Shown here piece by piece: positions 5,838 through 6,314 of a DNA stretch of 6,314 bases. Under the pieces are notes generated by a model. The model did not search any database. It was not told where the DNA came from and was given only the letters and a program-made list of their open reading frames with translations. The position numbers were made by a program, and so were the translations under genes. Source of the stretch: Bacilli bacterium (GTDB lineage Bacteria > Bacillota_I > Bacilli_A > RF39 > UBA660). Numbering within the stretch: the stretch's first letter is position 1; the number at the start of each line of letters is the position of its first letter. The DNA lies in the NCBI GenBank assembly GCA_028684435.1, contig JAQUFX010000045.1:1-6314 (forward strand). The letters are read 5' to 3'.

Positions 5838-6314
5838 GTGAAACTATTTATAGAAGACTTTAAAGATTATTTTAAATATATTATATATGCAACAAGATCT
5901 GAACTTAAAAGTGAAGTTGCTAATTCATATTTAAATTGGATATGGTGGTTATTAGAACCAATTTGTTTTATGCTAATTTATGCATTTATTTCAATTATTG
6001 TATTTAGATCAAAAGAACCTAATTTCACGATTTTTGTATTTATTGGATTAGCAGTTTGGACATTTTTCAATCAGACAATATCTACTAGTGTTAAATTAGT
6101 ATCATCAAATAAATCAATAGTAACAAAGGTCTATGTGCCTAAGTTTGTACTTATACTTGTAAAGCTATTTAAGAATGCTTTTAAGATGTTTATATCATTC
6201 GGACTTGTATTTCTTCTTATGTTGATTAATGGTATCCCATTATCCCTGCAAATACTTAATTTCATACCATTAGTAATATTGCTTGTTCTAATAACTTTTG
6301 GGTTTTCAAGTATT
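5838..6314 (+). CDS. tagG: ABC-2 type polysaccharide/teichoic acid export permease (TagG/Wzm-like), 5' part
   Basis: An open frame runs from a GTG at 5838 through the window end (159 codons, no stop), so the C-terminal part is missing. GGAGG (5827-5831) lies 6 nt before the GTG. The N-terminal amphipathic stretch (residues 1-30) leads into NSYLNWIWWLLEP (29-41). A short helix, then Y-x-x-x-WWLLEP and a first membrane span, is the recognisable start of ABC-2 permeases that export O-antigen, capsule or teichoic acid (PF01061). Likely membrane spans are about 33-56, 63-82, 113-131 and 141 onward. TKVYVPKFVLIL (96-107) fits the conserved loop with a proline before the third span. It would work with an ATPase (TagH type) that should lie downstream. 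TagG is preferred over Wzm because of the teichoic acid genes beside it; the sequence alone does not separate them. Confidence 0.85.
   Translation, partial: MKLFIEDFKDYFKYIIYATRSELKSEVANSYLNWIWWLLEPICFMLIYAFISIIVFRSKEPNFTIFVFIGLAVWTFFNQTISTSVKLVSSNKSIVTKVYVPKFVLILVKLFKNAFKMFISFGLVFLLMLINGIPLSLQILNFIPLVILLVLITFGFSSI

Noticed and set aside
1..6314. CRISPR arrays, tRNA or rRNA genes, insertion sequences, phage-type genes.
   Set aside because: No regularly spaced repeats, RNA gene signatures, transposase motifs or terminal repeats were seen; nearly all sequence is taken by the envelope-polymer genes.

Overview
The window is AT-rich, low-GC Bacillota-type DNA (clearly under 30% GC by eye). All genes lie on the + strand, ribosome-binding sites are strong (AAAGGAGG, AGGAGG, GGAGG), and TTG and GTG are used as starts. 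Tryptophan motifs are written with TGG, and TGA serves as a stop at 3235-3237, so the standard bacterial code fits. A wall-teichoic-acid locus points to a Gram-positive-type envelope. Genus cannot be fixed; a gut-type Bacilli/Erysipelotrichia or Clostridia lineage is a guess from composition.

Layout: 1-96 is the last 31 codons of a UDP-GlcNAc 2-epimerase (WecB/MnaA), closed by an intrinsic terminator (105-140). A promoter near 169-197 and a leader of about 100 nt precede a single-domain TagF/TarF-like CDP-glycerol glycerophosphotransferase (302-1558, TTG start). Next is tagD, glycerol-3-phosphate cytidylyltransferase (1621-2019). A second promoter (2039-2067) precedes a TagB/TarB-like primase (2104-3237), followed by a terminator-like perfect AT hairpin (3247-3283) and a second hairpin directly ahead of the next ribosome-binding site. 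The largest gene (3363-5756, 797 aa) fuses a second TagF-like domain to a GT4 glycosyltransferase. A third promoter (5785-5813) precedes the 5' part of an ABC-2 permease of the TagG/Wzm type (5838 to window end).

How they work together (inference from families): the epimerase supplies UDP-ManNAc for the linkage disaccharide. TagD makes CDP-glycerol. The TagB-like enzyme places the first glycerol phosphate on the lipid-linked disaccharide, and the TagF-like enzyme extends the chain. The fusion enzyme probably adds both glycerol phosphate and a sugar, and the permease (with an ATPase presumably downstream) exports the polymer. TagO, TagA and TagH homologues are not seen here. This is a recognisable teichoic acid locus rather than a new system; the most distinctive element is the Glyphos_transf-GT4 fusion.
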